Assembly: GCA_035560935.1 (NCBI GenBank)
Contig: DATMYQ010000280.1
Coordinates: 1 to 20,283 of the forward strand
Length of the DNA stretch: 20,283 nucleotides
DNA from: DATMYQ01 sp035560935
Lineage (GTDB): Bacteria; Bacillota; Negativicutes; Sporomusales; Sporomusaceae
Direction of reading: 5' to 3'
Below, in pieces: positions 1 through 7,758 of this stretch. Position 1 is the stretch's first letter. Every line of letters starts with the position of its first letter. The notes under the pieces were generated by a model. It made no database searches. It saw nothing but the letters and a program-made list of their open reading frames with translations, and was not told the DNA's origin. Both the position numbers and the translations under genes were made by a program.

Positions 1-144
1 GACTTGCAATTCGCTGACAATATGTTCGGCAGAGGTTTTCCAATTGGAAAAGAAAAAATAGCCGATGATGCTAAACGTTGTCACTATCAGCAGATTGAAT
101 GCCAAAATAATATAAAACCGTAGTGAATTGGGCGCTTTCCGCAT
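1..144 (-). CDS. N-terminus of a membrane-anchored protein, cut by window edge
   Basis: An open frame on the minus strand starts with ATG at 144 and runs off the left edge, giving 48 residues. It has a short basic N-terminus (MRKAPNSLR), then one long hydrophobic segment at about residues 10-33 rich in I, L, F and V, then a more polar stretch (SNWKTSAEHIVSELQ). This is the usual start of a bacterial sensor or signalling protein (chemoreceptor, histidine kinase, GGDEF protein) with an uncleaved first membrane helix and an extracytoplasmic domain, but nothing visible decides between these. The ribosome site is weak (GTGGTGA about 8 bases upstream), so the start is not firmly fixed. The function cannot be assigned from this fragment. 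Confidence 0.55.
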   Translation of the reverse strand, partial: MRKAPNSLRFYIILAFNLLIVTTFSIIGYFFFSNWKTSAEHIVSELQV

Positions 145-545
145 GTAACCATCACCACTCTTAGTTTTTTTATCACTACACCCCAAGCTGCTGAACTTAC
201 GCATTTTTTAAAATGGCCTCATGAAGAATCCTTTTGTTTCAGGGTTGCGCTCTGCCAGAAAATTCACGCTCTGTAATGAAAATATTGAGAATAAAAAATA
301 AGCATACCTCGCCCGCAGGCAGGTTATGCTTATTTCTATTCTCAAGTTCTTCTTTCCTGCTATTTTCTTGCATATAATCGACAAATTTCGTTATTTAAAT
401 CAAAGTGTGCTACCGGCGATATCCCGGGCCGCATTCACCGCCCCGGAGAAGGATTTCTACAGCCGGTTTTTCACCTTTGCCAATACTGCCTTGGCAATAC
501 TTTTCCAGCCTGTTATTTCGTCCGGTAACACACTCAGCAGGCTAA
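145..545. other. Gene-free stretch with one strong hairpin and a possible gene remnant
   Basis: About 400 bases separate the partial gene on the left from the stop codon of the permease. The stretch holds the long hairpin at 287-343. Between about 400 and 545 the minus strand reads like the end of a decayed protein: the frame after the permease gives LLSVLPDEITGWKS, continues to KVKNRL, meets a TAG, and then continues in frame as KSFSGAVNAARDIAGSTL before a TGA. It has no start codon with a ribosome site. A 78-codon plus-strand frame at 326-562 lacks a ribosome site and overlaps the hairpin, so it was not called. Confidence 0.4.
287..343 (-). terminator. Long imperfect hairpin, probable terminator for the permease
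   Basis: AATAAGCATA-CCT (297-309) pairs with AGG-T-TATGCTTATT (321-334) with one bulged base. Outside it, GAGAATA (287-293) pairs with TATTCTC (337-343). Read on the minus strand, the direction of the permease, the stem is followed by TTATTTTTTATT, a good U-rich tail. It lies about 200 bases beyond the permease stop codon. It could also stop transcription on the plus strand, where the tail is less U-rich. Confidence 0.6.
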
Positions 546-1985
546 CTATTGCGCTTTTTTAGCCGCTTCCAGATATTCTGCCGGATAAATCATATCCTTC
601 GGCGCCACACTGCGGCGCATCGCCCAGGGATAATAGAGGGCCGCCGTCACGAGCAGGCCGACAATCCAGGAAATATCGGTACCACCCAGCATTTTGGTAA
701 TGGGTCCGGTGTACATGGCCTGCGCCATGAACGGAATCTGTACCAGTACTCCGGCAAAATAGGACACCAGCGCCGCCGCGTTCCATTTTCCATACCGCCC
801 GTTAGGATCGTACAGACCGGGCACATCGATATTCTCCTTAGAAATCCAATAAAAGTCAATCAGGTTCACCGAACTCCACGGTGTGAACACCATCAGCAGT
901 ACCAGGACAAAGTTCTTGAACAGATTGAGAAAGTCTTTACTGGCAAAAAGAGCGATACAAACCGAAGCGGTGATCATCACCAGAATGAACAGCGTCCGCT
1001 GAATGGTTGTGGCGCTTTTCTTGCCGCTGAGCGCCGTGGTGATCGTCAGCATCGACATAAAGGAACCGTACGCGTTCAGCGTATTGACGGTCAGTTTGCC
1101 GATAACGATCACCATATAGATCAAAACGGCAACCATACCGATGCCGGCCAGTTCCCCCAAATAACCCACCTGGTTTTTCAGGAAGCTGCCACCGTAGCCG
1201 GCCAGGCTGGCGGCGCTGATAATGACGCCCAGAGTCATTGCCCACTGGGTACCGATTACGGTGCCCAGAAAGGTATTCCAGAAGGTGGACGATTGAGGGG
1301 TGCTGCGCGGCAGATAACGGCTGTAATCGGCAACATACGGTCCGAAGGTCAGCTGCCAGCCCGCAGAGAGGGACACCGCCAACAGAAAGGTAGTCCAGGC
1401 AAAAGGCTTCATGCCGATAAACGAAGCCACGGGAAATTTGGCAAAAGCCATAATCGTAAGATAGGTAAAGCCGAGAATTCCCGTAATCGTGGCAATTCTG
1501 CCGAGAACGTGGATATATTTATAGCCCAGCAACGACAGCAATGCGGTAAGGCTGCCGAAAATGATGATGCCAACCGCCGGCGTTTCGACGCCAAGAATGC
1601 CGTTGATCGCCTGGCCGGACAGAACCGTGCCGGTGGAAGCGAAACCCAGATACATAATGACGGCTAAAATAAGCGGTACAATCGCGCCCAAAACGCCAAA
1701 CTGCGCCCGGCTGGAAATCATTTGGGGCAAACCCAGCCGCGGTCCCTGGGCCGAGTGGAGAGCCATAACGGCGCCGCCCAGAATATTGCCGATCAGCAAC
1801 CCAATAAACGCCCACAGCGGATCTGCGCCAAAAACCACCGCCAACGCGCCATCCACCACGCTGGTAATTTGCATGTTCGCTCCAAACCAAAGTGTAAACT
1901 GGCTAAACGGAGTACCATGCCTTTCGTGATCAGGAATCATATCAATCGAACGGGTTTCAATCAAACTTTCTTTTACCTGAGCCAC
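546..1985 (-). CDS. NCS1-family nucleobase/hydantoin-type cation symporter
   Basis: This is an inner-membrane secondary transporter of the NCS1 (purine/cytosine permease, CodB/Mhp1-like) family, about 479 residues and 12 predicted helices, matching the family length. The N-terminal half shows the family signature LWFGANMQ, the GNILGG loop, and the segment RLGLPQMISSRAQFG after helix 2; further on are NTLNAYGSF and TPWSSVNLIDFYW, the latter typical of cytosine permease-like members. The frame opens at a TTG at 2015, but an AAGGAG at 1999-1994 points to a GTG at 1988 or 1985; 1985 was taken because its spacing of 8 is best. It diverges from the BTAD regulator and lies near urocanase, so the substrate could be a nucleobase, a hydantoin or another small imidazole-type ring. 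The family call is firm; the substrate is inference. Confidence 0.9.
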   Translation of the reverse strand: MAQVKESLIETRSIDMIPDHERHGTPFSQFTLWFGANMQITSVVDGALAVVFGADPLWAFIGLLIGNILGGAVMALHSAQGPRLGLPQMISSRAQFGVLGAIVPLILAVIMYLGFASTGTVLSGQAINGILGVETPAVGIIIFGSLTALLSLLGYKYIHVLGRIATITGILGFTYLTIMAFAKFPVASFIGMKPFAWTTFLLAVSLSAGWQLTFGPYVADYSRYLPRSTPQSSTFWNTFLGTVIGTQWAMTLGVIISAASLAGYGGSFLKNQVGYLGELAGIGMVAVLIYMVIVIGKLTVNTLNAYGSFMSMLTITTALSGKKSATTIQRTLFILVMITASVCIALFASKDFLNLFKNFVLVLLMVFTPWSSVNLIDFYWISKENIDVPGLYDPNGRYGKWNAAALVSYFAGVLVQIPFMAQAMYTGPITKMLGGTDISWIVGLLVTAALYYPWAMRRSVAPKDMIYPAEYLEAAKKAQ

Positions 1986-2121
1986 CACTTTCACTCCTTT
2001 TTTATCCCCGCGCAATCGTTGACGGCACGGGCTTTGCTTCTCTTGCCCTGAATCACTGTCCTTATTTCCGGAACAGCCCCTCCCTCCAGCGTATCTATGT
2101 AATTTTGCCGATCTGCCATTA

Positions 2122-2131
2122 GTACATGTAC
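2122..2131. promoter_or_regulatory. Perfect 10-bp palindrome GTACATGTAC, possible operator
   Basis: GTACATGTAC is its own reverse complement. It lies in the permease leader, about 35-40 bases downstream of the predicted start of transcription, a position where a bound protein would block elongation. A 10-bp palindrome can arise by chance, and no second copy was seen in the region. Confidence 0.25.
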
Positions 2132-2170
2132 GGCTTTATTTCAGCGATTACTCTTTTGTTAAAGTATATA

Positions 2171-2199
2171 ATAATCAAAAGTCGTCTAAAAAACGTCAA
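2171..2199 (-). promoter_or_regulatory. Sigma-A-type promoter for the permease
   Basis: On the minus strand TTGACG (2199-2194) and GATTAT (2176-2171) are separated by exactly 17 bases in an AT-rich setting. The -35 matches five of six consensus bases and the -10 four of six. Transcription would begin near 2164, leaving a long leader before the permease start. Confidence 0.5.
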
Positions 2200-2315
2200 A
2201 TTTCTAATTATTTTTGCCCGGAGTCAGCAACTACAAGACTTTTTTATGTTGCCCCTTTTCATTTTGCCGGTAAATAGCAGCGATTTTTTCTGGCCCTTTG
2301 GCCTCAAAATGGTAT

Positions 2316-2321
2316 TATAAT
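2316..2321 (+). promoter_or_regulatory. Consensus -10 box for the BTAD regulator
   Basis: A perfect TATAAT lies about 120 bases before the regulator's start codon. No good -35 box stands 16-18 bases upstream, so this promoter may need an activator or may be a chance match in AT-rich DNA. Confidence 0.3.
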
Positions 2322-2444
2322 AGAGAAACAACTACTCTTGAGCCAAAAAGCCATCGCCCTTGCCACGGCCCGGCAACGCACGGGTTTTAATGAAATTCCT
2401 CCTGTTGCTGTCGAATATTAACAGATTTTATTGGAGTTGAGCTT

Positions 2445-5400
2445 ATGGGCAGATTACGCGCGATCCTGTTGGGAAACCCGTCGATTTATTGGGATGATCA
2501 AAAAATGAATTTCCCGTTTGCCAAAATGGAGGCGATGTTGTACTACCTCTTAGTGGTGGGAGAAGCAACCCGGGAAAAATTAGCCACCCTATTCTGGGGC
2601 GAAACCGACGAAAACGCCGCCAAGAAAAACTTGCGCAATACGGTCTATTTAATAAAAAAAACGCTGTCGCCCGCCTTGCTGGTCACGCCCACCCGCACCA
2701 CCATCGCCATAAATCCGCAACTGATTGACAGTATCGATGCGACCCAGCTGGATACCATGGAAATCCACGCGGTTCTGGAACATAGCCCCGGTGTTTTTTT
2801 GGACGGTTTTTCCTGCAAAAATACCGCGGCATTCGAGGAATGGGTCCTTGGGGAGCGGGAACAATTCAAGGAAAAAATCATCTCCCGCCTGACGAAAAGC
2901 ATTATTCAAAGGATTCACGACAAAAATTATGCGGCGGCCAAACAATCCATCAAGCAGCTGATCCAACTGGATGAATACAACGAAAGCGCCTATCGTTTGC
3001 TGATGAAAATCCATGAACGTGAAGAGGCTTTCTATAAAGTGCTTGAAATTTATCATGATCTGGAGAGCAAATTAGCAACGGAGCTGAATCTGCAGCCGAG
3101 CAGCCGGACGCAGGAAATCTATCACCGGGTACAGGAAAAAAGAATCGTAACGGCGCCCGTGTCCGAGCCCGGGAACAAAGAATGTTTTTTCGGCAGAACA
3201 GCAGAACTGCAGGTGTTGCGTCTGGCGGTGGACCAATTTTGTCTAAACCGGCCTGCCCGGCAAATGCTCCTTATCCAGGGAGAACAGGGTGTGGGCAAAA
3301 CGTCTATTGTCGGGAAACTGTTTAAAACTATCCCCGGGGGAAATTGCAGCGTTTTACAAACGCAGTGTTATCAGGCAGAATCCGGCTATGATTATAAAGC
3401 CTGGAGTCAAATTTTTATCCAGGTAAAAGATTTGCTGCTGCAAGACAGGATTTCCCTGCCCCCGCTGTGGTATAAAGTCATTTCTTATCTTTTTCCCGCC
3501 CTGGAAATTGACGATGCCCTGACAGAACAGGACCCTGTCCTGGTGGCCTATGAGTTCAACCAGACGATGATCGAAGAAATTATGTGCGCCGTGTTGGGCA
3601 AGCTGTCCAAGCAGCGGCGGCTGCTGATCGTCATTGACGATATTCATTGGATGGATAACCGGAGTCTGGCCGTATTGCATCAGGTGCTGCGCCTCCACGG
3701 CACCGGGATTTTCTGTATGGCCATCTGTCACAGCGAGTACCTGTCGCAAATCGAAAAAGCCCTGTGGGATTTTGAGCGGGACGATATGATCGAAAAATTG
3801 CTAATCGAGCGTTTTAATTTTGACACGCTGGTCGAAATACTGGAAACCAAACTGCCTGCCGCCAGAACGGATGTAGTCCTGCAGCACAAACTGTTTGATT
3901 ATACCGGCGGCAATGCCTTGTTTCTCATGGAATGCCTTCATTTGCTGGCGGCGGGCCAGGAATTGGGCAGCGGCTCGTTGCGCCTGCAAAATGTCTTAAA
4001 AGAACGGCTGGGCAATCTGTCGGACAACGCCCGCAAAATATTGGAGGCCGCCTCCGTCTTCTTTAAATATTCCACTTATCATGAGTTATTGGCCATCACG
4101 CGCATGGATGAATTCGACCTGGTGGAAGCCATTGAGGAACTGGAGCGAAAAAATCTTCTGACCAAAACCGACCGTATCGTCCATCCCAGTCTGGTCTACG
4201 TTTTTTACAACCTGCAAATTCAAAGTTTCGTCTACTATCAGATGTCCCTGCCCCGGCAAAAGCTGCTGCACAAATTGGTGGGCCTGGAACTGGAACGCCA
4301 GATCGGCAGCGGCCTGCAGACGAAAGATATTTACGAAGCCATTCTATACCACTACACAGCAGCGGATGAAAAAATCAAAGTTCTGGAATACACGGTCAGA
4401 TTGGCGGAAAAATATTTTTGCCCCCAGTATGAACTGTTTCCCGAGCTCAATGACGGTTATCCCGCCGGCCACAGCGGCTTTGGCGAAAGCCGCCATCAAA
4501 CGCTGGTTTATCTGGAAAAAATCCGGGAGCTTCTCACTTTTCTTGCCGCCGAAATGGCCGATGACGGACCGGTGGCGTTGTACCAGAGCGCTTATTGGGA
4601 AATGATGGGCCGCTATTATATCTGGCGCGGCGAGCACGGAGCCGGGATCAAAATGATCCATCAATTGCTGCGCCTGGCTTCGGCCCGGGGCTTTCAGGAT
4701 TATTTGGTCAAGGGCTTCCAGGAAATGATTTTTTGGGGTATCCAGGTCAGTCGTCCCAGCATTATTAAAAACTTCGCCGAAAAGCTGCAGCAGGCGGCAG
4801 AACTAGCGGATTTGCCGGGAAAAAAAGCAGCGGCCATCCGCTATCTGGGCGTAGCCGCCGAATTAAGCGGCCAAGCCGCGGCCGCCGAACAGTATTATCG
4901 GCAGTCCATCGTTTTGTTCAAAAAGATGGACATGCGCAACAGCTGCTATATCCTGAACATTGCCGCGGCCTACAATTATATCGGCAACTTGCGGCGCGAC
5001 ACGCTCCAGTTGGCGGAAGCCCTTCATTATTATGAACAGGCGGTGCGAATTGCCGGTCACAAAAGAATCAGCGAGGGAGTGGCTGTCTTTTACATCAACG
5101 CCGGCCACACCGCGTTTAAGCTGGGTCTTAACGACAAAGCCCGCCAGTACTTGTCGGAAGCGCTGGCCGTGGGTGATGGCTTTGGCGATTACCGGGGCTA
5201 TTGGTGTTCCCGGAGTTACTGCACTCTGTATTGTGTGCTGGCCACCCTTGCCGTGCGGGAAGAACGGTACCACGAAGGCCGAATGTATTTGAACAAGGCG
5301 GACGAATTTTTAGACCGCTATCATGATCAGGCTCAAACCGGCCTGGTACTGCGGACCAAAACAGAAATTCGCCGGATCATGGATAATAACCCGGTTGCGG

Positions 5401-5531
5401 CCAATATCCTGGGTGATTATTTGACGCTGCCAACCAGCGAATATGAGCAGCAGGCCCAATCGATCCTTACCAAGTCCGGCGGAACCGGGGGCAGAAAATC
5501 CGACGACGCGCCCCGGTCCGAATTCTCCTGA
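2445..5531 (+). CDS. Large BTAD-domain transcriptional regulator with AAA ATPase and TPR region
   Basis: A 1028-residue regulator of the SARP/AfsR-like architecture. Residues 1-95 form an OmpR-type winged-helix DNA-binding domain (MGRLRAILLGNPSIYW, then KNLRNTVYLIKKTL as the recognition region). Residues about 98-230 are the bacterial transcriptional activation domain, ending in ESKLATELNLQPSSRTQEIY. An ATPase of the STAND/AAA type follows from about 248 (FFGRTAEL), with Walker A GEQGVGKTS (279-287) and Walker B LLIVIDDIHW (393-402). The C-terminal half is helical and repeat-like (ISEGVAVFYINAGHTAFKLG), consistent with TPR ligand or partner sensing. No LuxR-type C-terminal HTH is present. GGAG lies 9 bases before ATG. 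It is flanked by the divergent permease and the urocanase operon, so these are its likeliest targets; this is inference. A terminator separates it from urocanase. Confidence 0.88.
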   Translation: MGRLRAILLGNPSIYWDDQKMNFPFAKMEAMLYYLLVVGEATREKLATLFWGETDENAAKKNLRNTVYLIKKTLSPALLVTPTRTTIAINPQLIDSIDATQLDTMEIHAVLEHSPGVFLDGFSCKNTAAFEEWVLGEREQFKEKIISRLTKSIIQRIHDKNYAAAKQSIKQLIQLDEYNESAYRLLMKIHEREEAFYKVLEIYHDLESKLATELNLQPSSRTQEIYHRVQEKRIVTAPVSEPGNKECFFGRTAELQVLRLAVDQFCLNRPARQMLLIQGEQGVGKTSIVGKLFKTIPGGNCSVLQTQCYQAESGYDYKAWSQIFIQVKDLLLQDRISLPPLWYKVISYLFPALEIDDALTEQDPVLVAYEFNQTMIEEIMCAVLGKLSKQRRLLIVIDDIHWMDNRSLAVLHQVLRLHGTGIFCMAICHSEYLSQIEKALWDFERDDMIEKLLIERFNFDTLVEILETKLPAARTDVVLQHKLFDYTGGNALFLMECLHLLAAGQELGSGSLRLQNVLKERLGNLSDNARKILEAASVFFKYSTYHELLAITRMDEFDLVEAIEELERKNLLTKTDRIVHPSLVYVFYNLQIQSFVYYQMSLPRQKLLHKLVGLELERQIGSGLQTKDIYEAILYHYTAADEKIKVLEYTVRLAEKYFCPQYELFPELNDGYPAGHSGFGESRHQTLVYLEKIRELLTFLAAEMADDGPVALYQSAYWEMMGRYYIWRGEHGAGIKMIHQLLRLASARGFQDYLVKGFQEMIFWGIQVSRPSIIKNFAEKLQQAAELADLPGKKAAAIRYLGVAAELSGQAAAAEQYYRQSIVLFKKMDMRNSCYILNIAAAYNYIGNLRRDTLQLAEALHYYEQAVRIAGHKRISEGVAVFYINAGHTAFKLGLNDKARQYLSEALAVGDGFGDYRGYWCSRSYCTLYCVLATLAVREERYHEGRMYLNKADEFLDRYHDQAQTGLVLRTKTEIRRIMDNNPVAANILGDYLTLPTSEYEQQAQSILTKSGGTGGRKSDDAPRSEFS

Positions 5532-5590
5532 CGCGTTTGTCTACCGCCTGCGCGGGGTTATTTTTTAATGCCAGTTGTTCCACGATAACC

Positions 5591-5631
5591 AAAGGTTGTA
5601 TGAGAGTCTCCGCTTTCATACAACCTTTTTT
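5591..5631 (+). terminator. Intrinsic terminator after the BTAD regulator
   Basis: AAAGGTTGTATGA (5591-5603) and TCATACAACCTTT (5616-5628) form a perfect 13-bp stem with a 12-base loop, and the descending arm runs into a T-tract. It lies 60 bases after the regulator stop codon and about 65 bases before urocanase. It therefore separates the two transcripts, unless it acts as an attenuator for read-through into urocanase. Confidence 0.85.
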
Positions 5632-5695
5632 GACGATATTTTGACAATAGGAGTTTATGATAGACTTACAAGGTTATACAGAAAGGAAGAGAAAT

Positions 5696-7726
5696 ATGTT
5701 GAACCGAAACCGTGAAGTCGCTCAGGCCATGACGATCAAGCTTGATAATGTACTGCCGGAGGCTCCCGTTTTTAAAGAAGGCATTCGCCGGGCCGCCAGC
5801 CGGGGCTACCGGCTGACCCCGGAACAGACCAAGGTGGCGCTGAAAAACGCATTGCGGTATGTGCCGGAAGAACTGCATGCGCAACTGGCGCCGGAGTTTA
5901 TGGAAGAACTAAAAACCTATGGCCGTATTTATGCTTATCGCTATATGCCCAAAGAACGGATTTATGGGAAACCGCTTGATCAGTATCCGGGCAAGTGCAT
6001 CGAAGGTAAGGCTTTTCAGGTGATGATTGACAACAATTTAGACCCTGAGGTAGCCTTATATCCTTATGAACTGGTAACCTACGGGGAAACCGGCAGCGTC
6101 TGCCAAAACTGGCTGCAATACCGGCTGATCAAAAAATATCTGGAAGTCCTGACCCAGGATCAGACGTTGGTGCTGGAGTCCGGCCATCCGTTAGGGCTGT
6201 TTCCCTCCCGCCCGGAAGCGCCGCGGGTAATCATCACCAACGCGCTGATGATCGGAATGTTCGACAATCAGGACGACTGGGAAATCGCCGAACAGATGGG
6301 CGTGGCTAATTACGGTCAGATGACGGCGGGCGGCTGGATGTACATCGGACCGCAGGGCATTGTCCACGGCACGTTTAATACGGTATTGACGGCGGGACGG
6401 CTGAAGCTGGGCATCCCGGCCGATGGTGATCTGCACGGCAAGTTATTTGTTTCGTCCGGTCTGGGCGGGATGAGCGGCGCCCAGCCGAAAGCGATAGAAA
6501 TCGCCGGCGGGGTGGGAATTATTGCCGAAGTGGATTATTCCCGGATTAAGACGCGGCTCGACCAGGGCTGGGTCGGCAAAGTCAGCGCCAATCTGGATGA
6601 AGTTTTTCAATGGGCCGAAGAATATCAGACTGCCGGCAAAGCGCTTTCCATCGCTTATCATGGCAATATCGTGGACTTGCTGGAATATGCGGTTGCCCAT
6701 CATAAAGAAATCCCGCTGCTGTCGGATCAGACTTCCTGCCATGTGGCGTATGACGGCGGCTATTGTCCCCAGGGAATGACGTTCACCGAACGGACGGCGA
6801 TGCTGGCGGCGGACCGGGTCCAATTCCATCAAAAGGTCAATCAAAGTCTGCGCCGCCACTACGAACTGATCCAAACGCTGGTAGACCGGGGAACGTATTT
6901 CTTTGATTACGGCAACGCCTTCCTGAAAGCGGTGTACGACGCCGGGGTGAAAGAAATTGCCAAAAACGGCCATGACGAAAAAGACGGCTTTATCTTCCCG
7001 TCCTATGTCGAGGATATTATGGGACCGGAATTATTTGATTATGGCTATGGCCCGTTTCGCTGGGTGTGCCTGAGCGGGAATCCGGCAGACCTGCGCCAGA
7101 CCGACCAGGCCGCGATGGAATGCATTGACGTCAATCGCCGCGGCCAGGACCGGGACAACTATATCTGGATCCGGGATGCGGAAAAAAACGAACTGGTCGT
7201 CGGCACCCAGGCCCGTATTCTATATCAGGATGCGGAAGGCCGCAAAAAAATCGCCCTGAAATTTAATGAAATGGTCCGCAACGGCGAAATTGGTCCAGTG
7301 ATGCTGGGCCGCGACCATCATGATGTCAGCGGCACGGATTCACCGTTCCGGGAAACCGCCAACATTAAAGACGGCAGTAATGTCATGGCGGACATGGCGG
7401 TGCAATGTTTTGCCGGCAACGCCGCCCGGGGCATGAGCCTGGTGGCGTTACACAATGGCGGCGGCGTCGGCATCGGCAAATCCATCAACGGCGGCTTCGG
7501 GATGGTTCTGGACGGCAGCAGCCGGGTGGACACGATTCTGCACTCGGCCATGCTGTGGGATGTCATCGGCGGCGTAACACGCAGAGCGTGGGCCCGCAAC
7601 GACCATTCCATCGAGACCATTATCGAGTTTAATAAACAATACGCGGGCCGGGCCCACGCTACCATGCCATATATTGTTGACGAAACGCTGATCGAACAGA
7701 CCGTCAGCGCGGCATGCAAGGCTTAA
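5696..7726 (+). CDS. hutU: Urocanate hydratase, long (UROC1-like) form
   Basis: Urocanase adds water to urocanate to give 4-imidazolone-5-propionate, the second step of histidine degradation, using tightly bound NAD+ in the cytoplasm. Family segments are clear: YGQMTAGGWMYIGPQGIVHG (207-226), the NAD-binding glycine run SSGLGGMSGAQPKA (253-266), YHGN (321-324), DYGNAFL (404-410), GPFRWVCLSGNPADL (452-466), GRDHHDVSGTDSPFRET (538-554) and VALHNGGGVG (583-592). At 676 residues it matches the eukaryote-type enzyme rather than the usual bacterial enzyme of about 555. The segment aligned to the classical FQGLPARICW reads VVGTQARILY (501-510), so the classical cysteine is leucine. An in-frame ATG at 5657 exists, but AAAGGA at 5682-5687 stands 8 bases before the ATG at 5696, which was chosen. 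The cyclodeaminase follows 32 bases later. Confidence 0.93.
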   Translation: MLNRNREVAQAMTIKLDNVLPEAPVFKEGIRRAASRGYRLTPEQTKVALKNALRYVPEELHAQLAPEFMEELKTYGRIYAYRYMPKERIYGKPLDQYPGKCIEGKAFQVMIDNNLDPEVALYPYELVTYGETGSVCQNWLQYRLIKKYLEVLTQDQTLVLESGHPLGLFPSRPEAPRVIITNALMIGMFDNQDDWEIAEQMGVANYGQMTAGGWMYIGPQGIVHGTFNTVLTAGRLKLGIPADGDLHGKLFVSSGLGGMSGAQPKAIEIAGGVGIIAEVDYSRIKTRLDQGWVGKVSANLDEVFQWAEEYQTAGKALSIAYHGNIVDLLEYAVAHHKEIPLLSDQTSCHVAYDGGYCPQGMTFTERTAMLAADRVQFHQKVNQSLRRHYELIQTLVDRGTYFFDYGNAFLKAVYDAGVKEIAKNGHDEKDGFIFPSYVEDIMGPELFDYGYGPFRWVCLSGNPADLRQTDQAAMECIDVNRRGQDRDNYIWIRDAEKNELVVGTQARILYQDAEGRKKIALKFNEMVRNGEIGPVMLGRDHHDVSGTDSPFRETANIKDGSNVMADMAVQCFAGNAARGMSLVALHNGGGVGIGKSINGGFGMVLDGSSRVDTILHSAMLWDVIGGVTRRAWARNDHSIETIIEFNKQYAGRAHATMPYIVDETLIEQTVSAACKA

Positions 7727-7758
7727 GCCAAAAAATCCATTATAGAAAGGCTGATGAT

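Larger units (their letters stand above)
1986..2444. other. Divergent control region between permease and BTAD regulator
   Basis: This is a gene-free region of about 460 bases between two divergent genes. It holds the minus-strand promoter at 2171-2199, which gives the permease mRNA a leader of about 175 bases, a 10-bp palindrome (2122-2131) inside that leader, and a TATAAT at 2316-2321 for the regulator. The permease leader also has short pairing segments, for example CTGTTCC with GGACAG near 2053-2073 and GGGC with GCCC near 2027-2046. These do not match any riboswitch consensus that I recognise. A 64-codon plus-strand frame at 2126-2320 has no ribosome site and was not called. Confidence 0.5.

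Noticed and set aside
326..562. 78-codon plus-strand frame beside the permease end
   Set aside because: No ribosome site, starts inside a strong hairpin and overlaps the permease stop codon.
549..1667. 372-codon open frame antisense to the permease
   Set aside because: It is the shadow of a high-confidence transporter gene on the other strand; composition rich in R, H, Q and G, no ribosome site and no recognisable domain.
5544..5566. Short CCGC/GCGG hairpin followed by T-rich sequence after the BTAD regulator
   Set aside because: Only 4 bp of stem; the perfect 13-bp terminator 25 bases later is a far better candidate.
5630..5661. TTGACG and TATGAT before urocanase as a promoter
   Set aside because: Spacing is 20 bases, too long for sigma-A, and the alternative TTGACA at 5641 has no good -10; the true hutU promoter was not identified.
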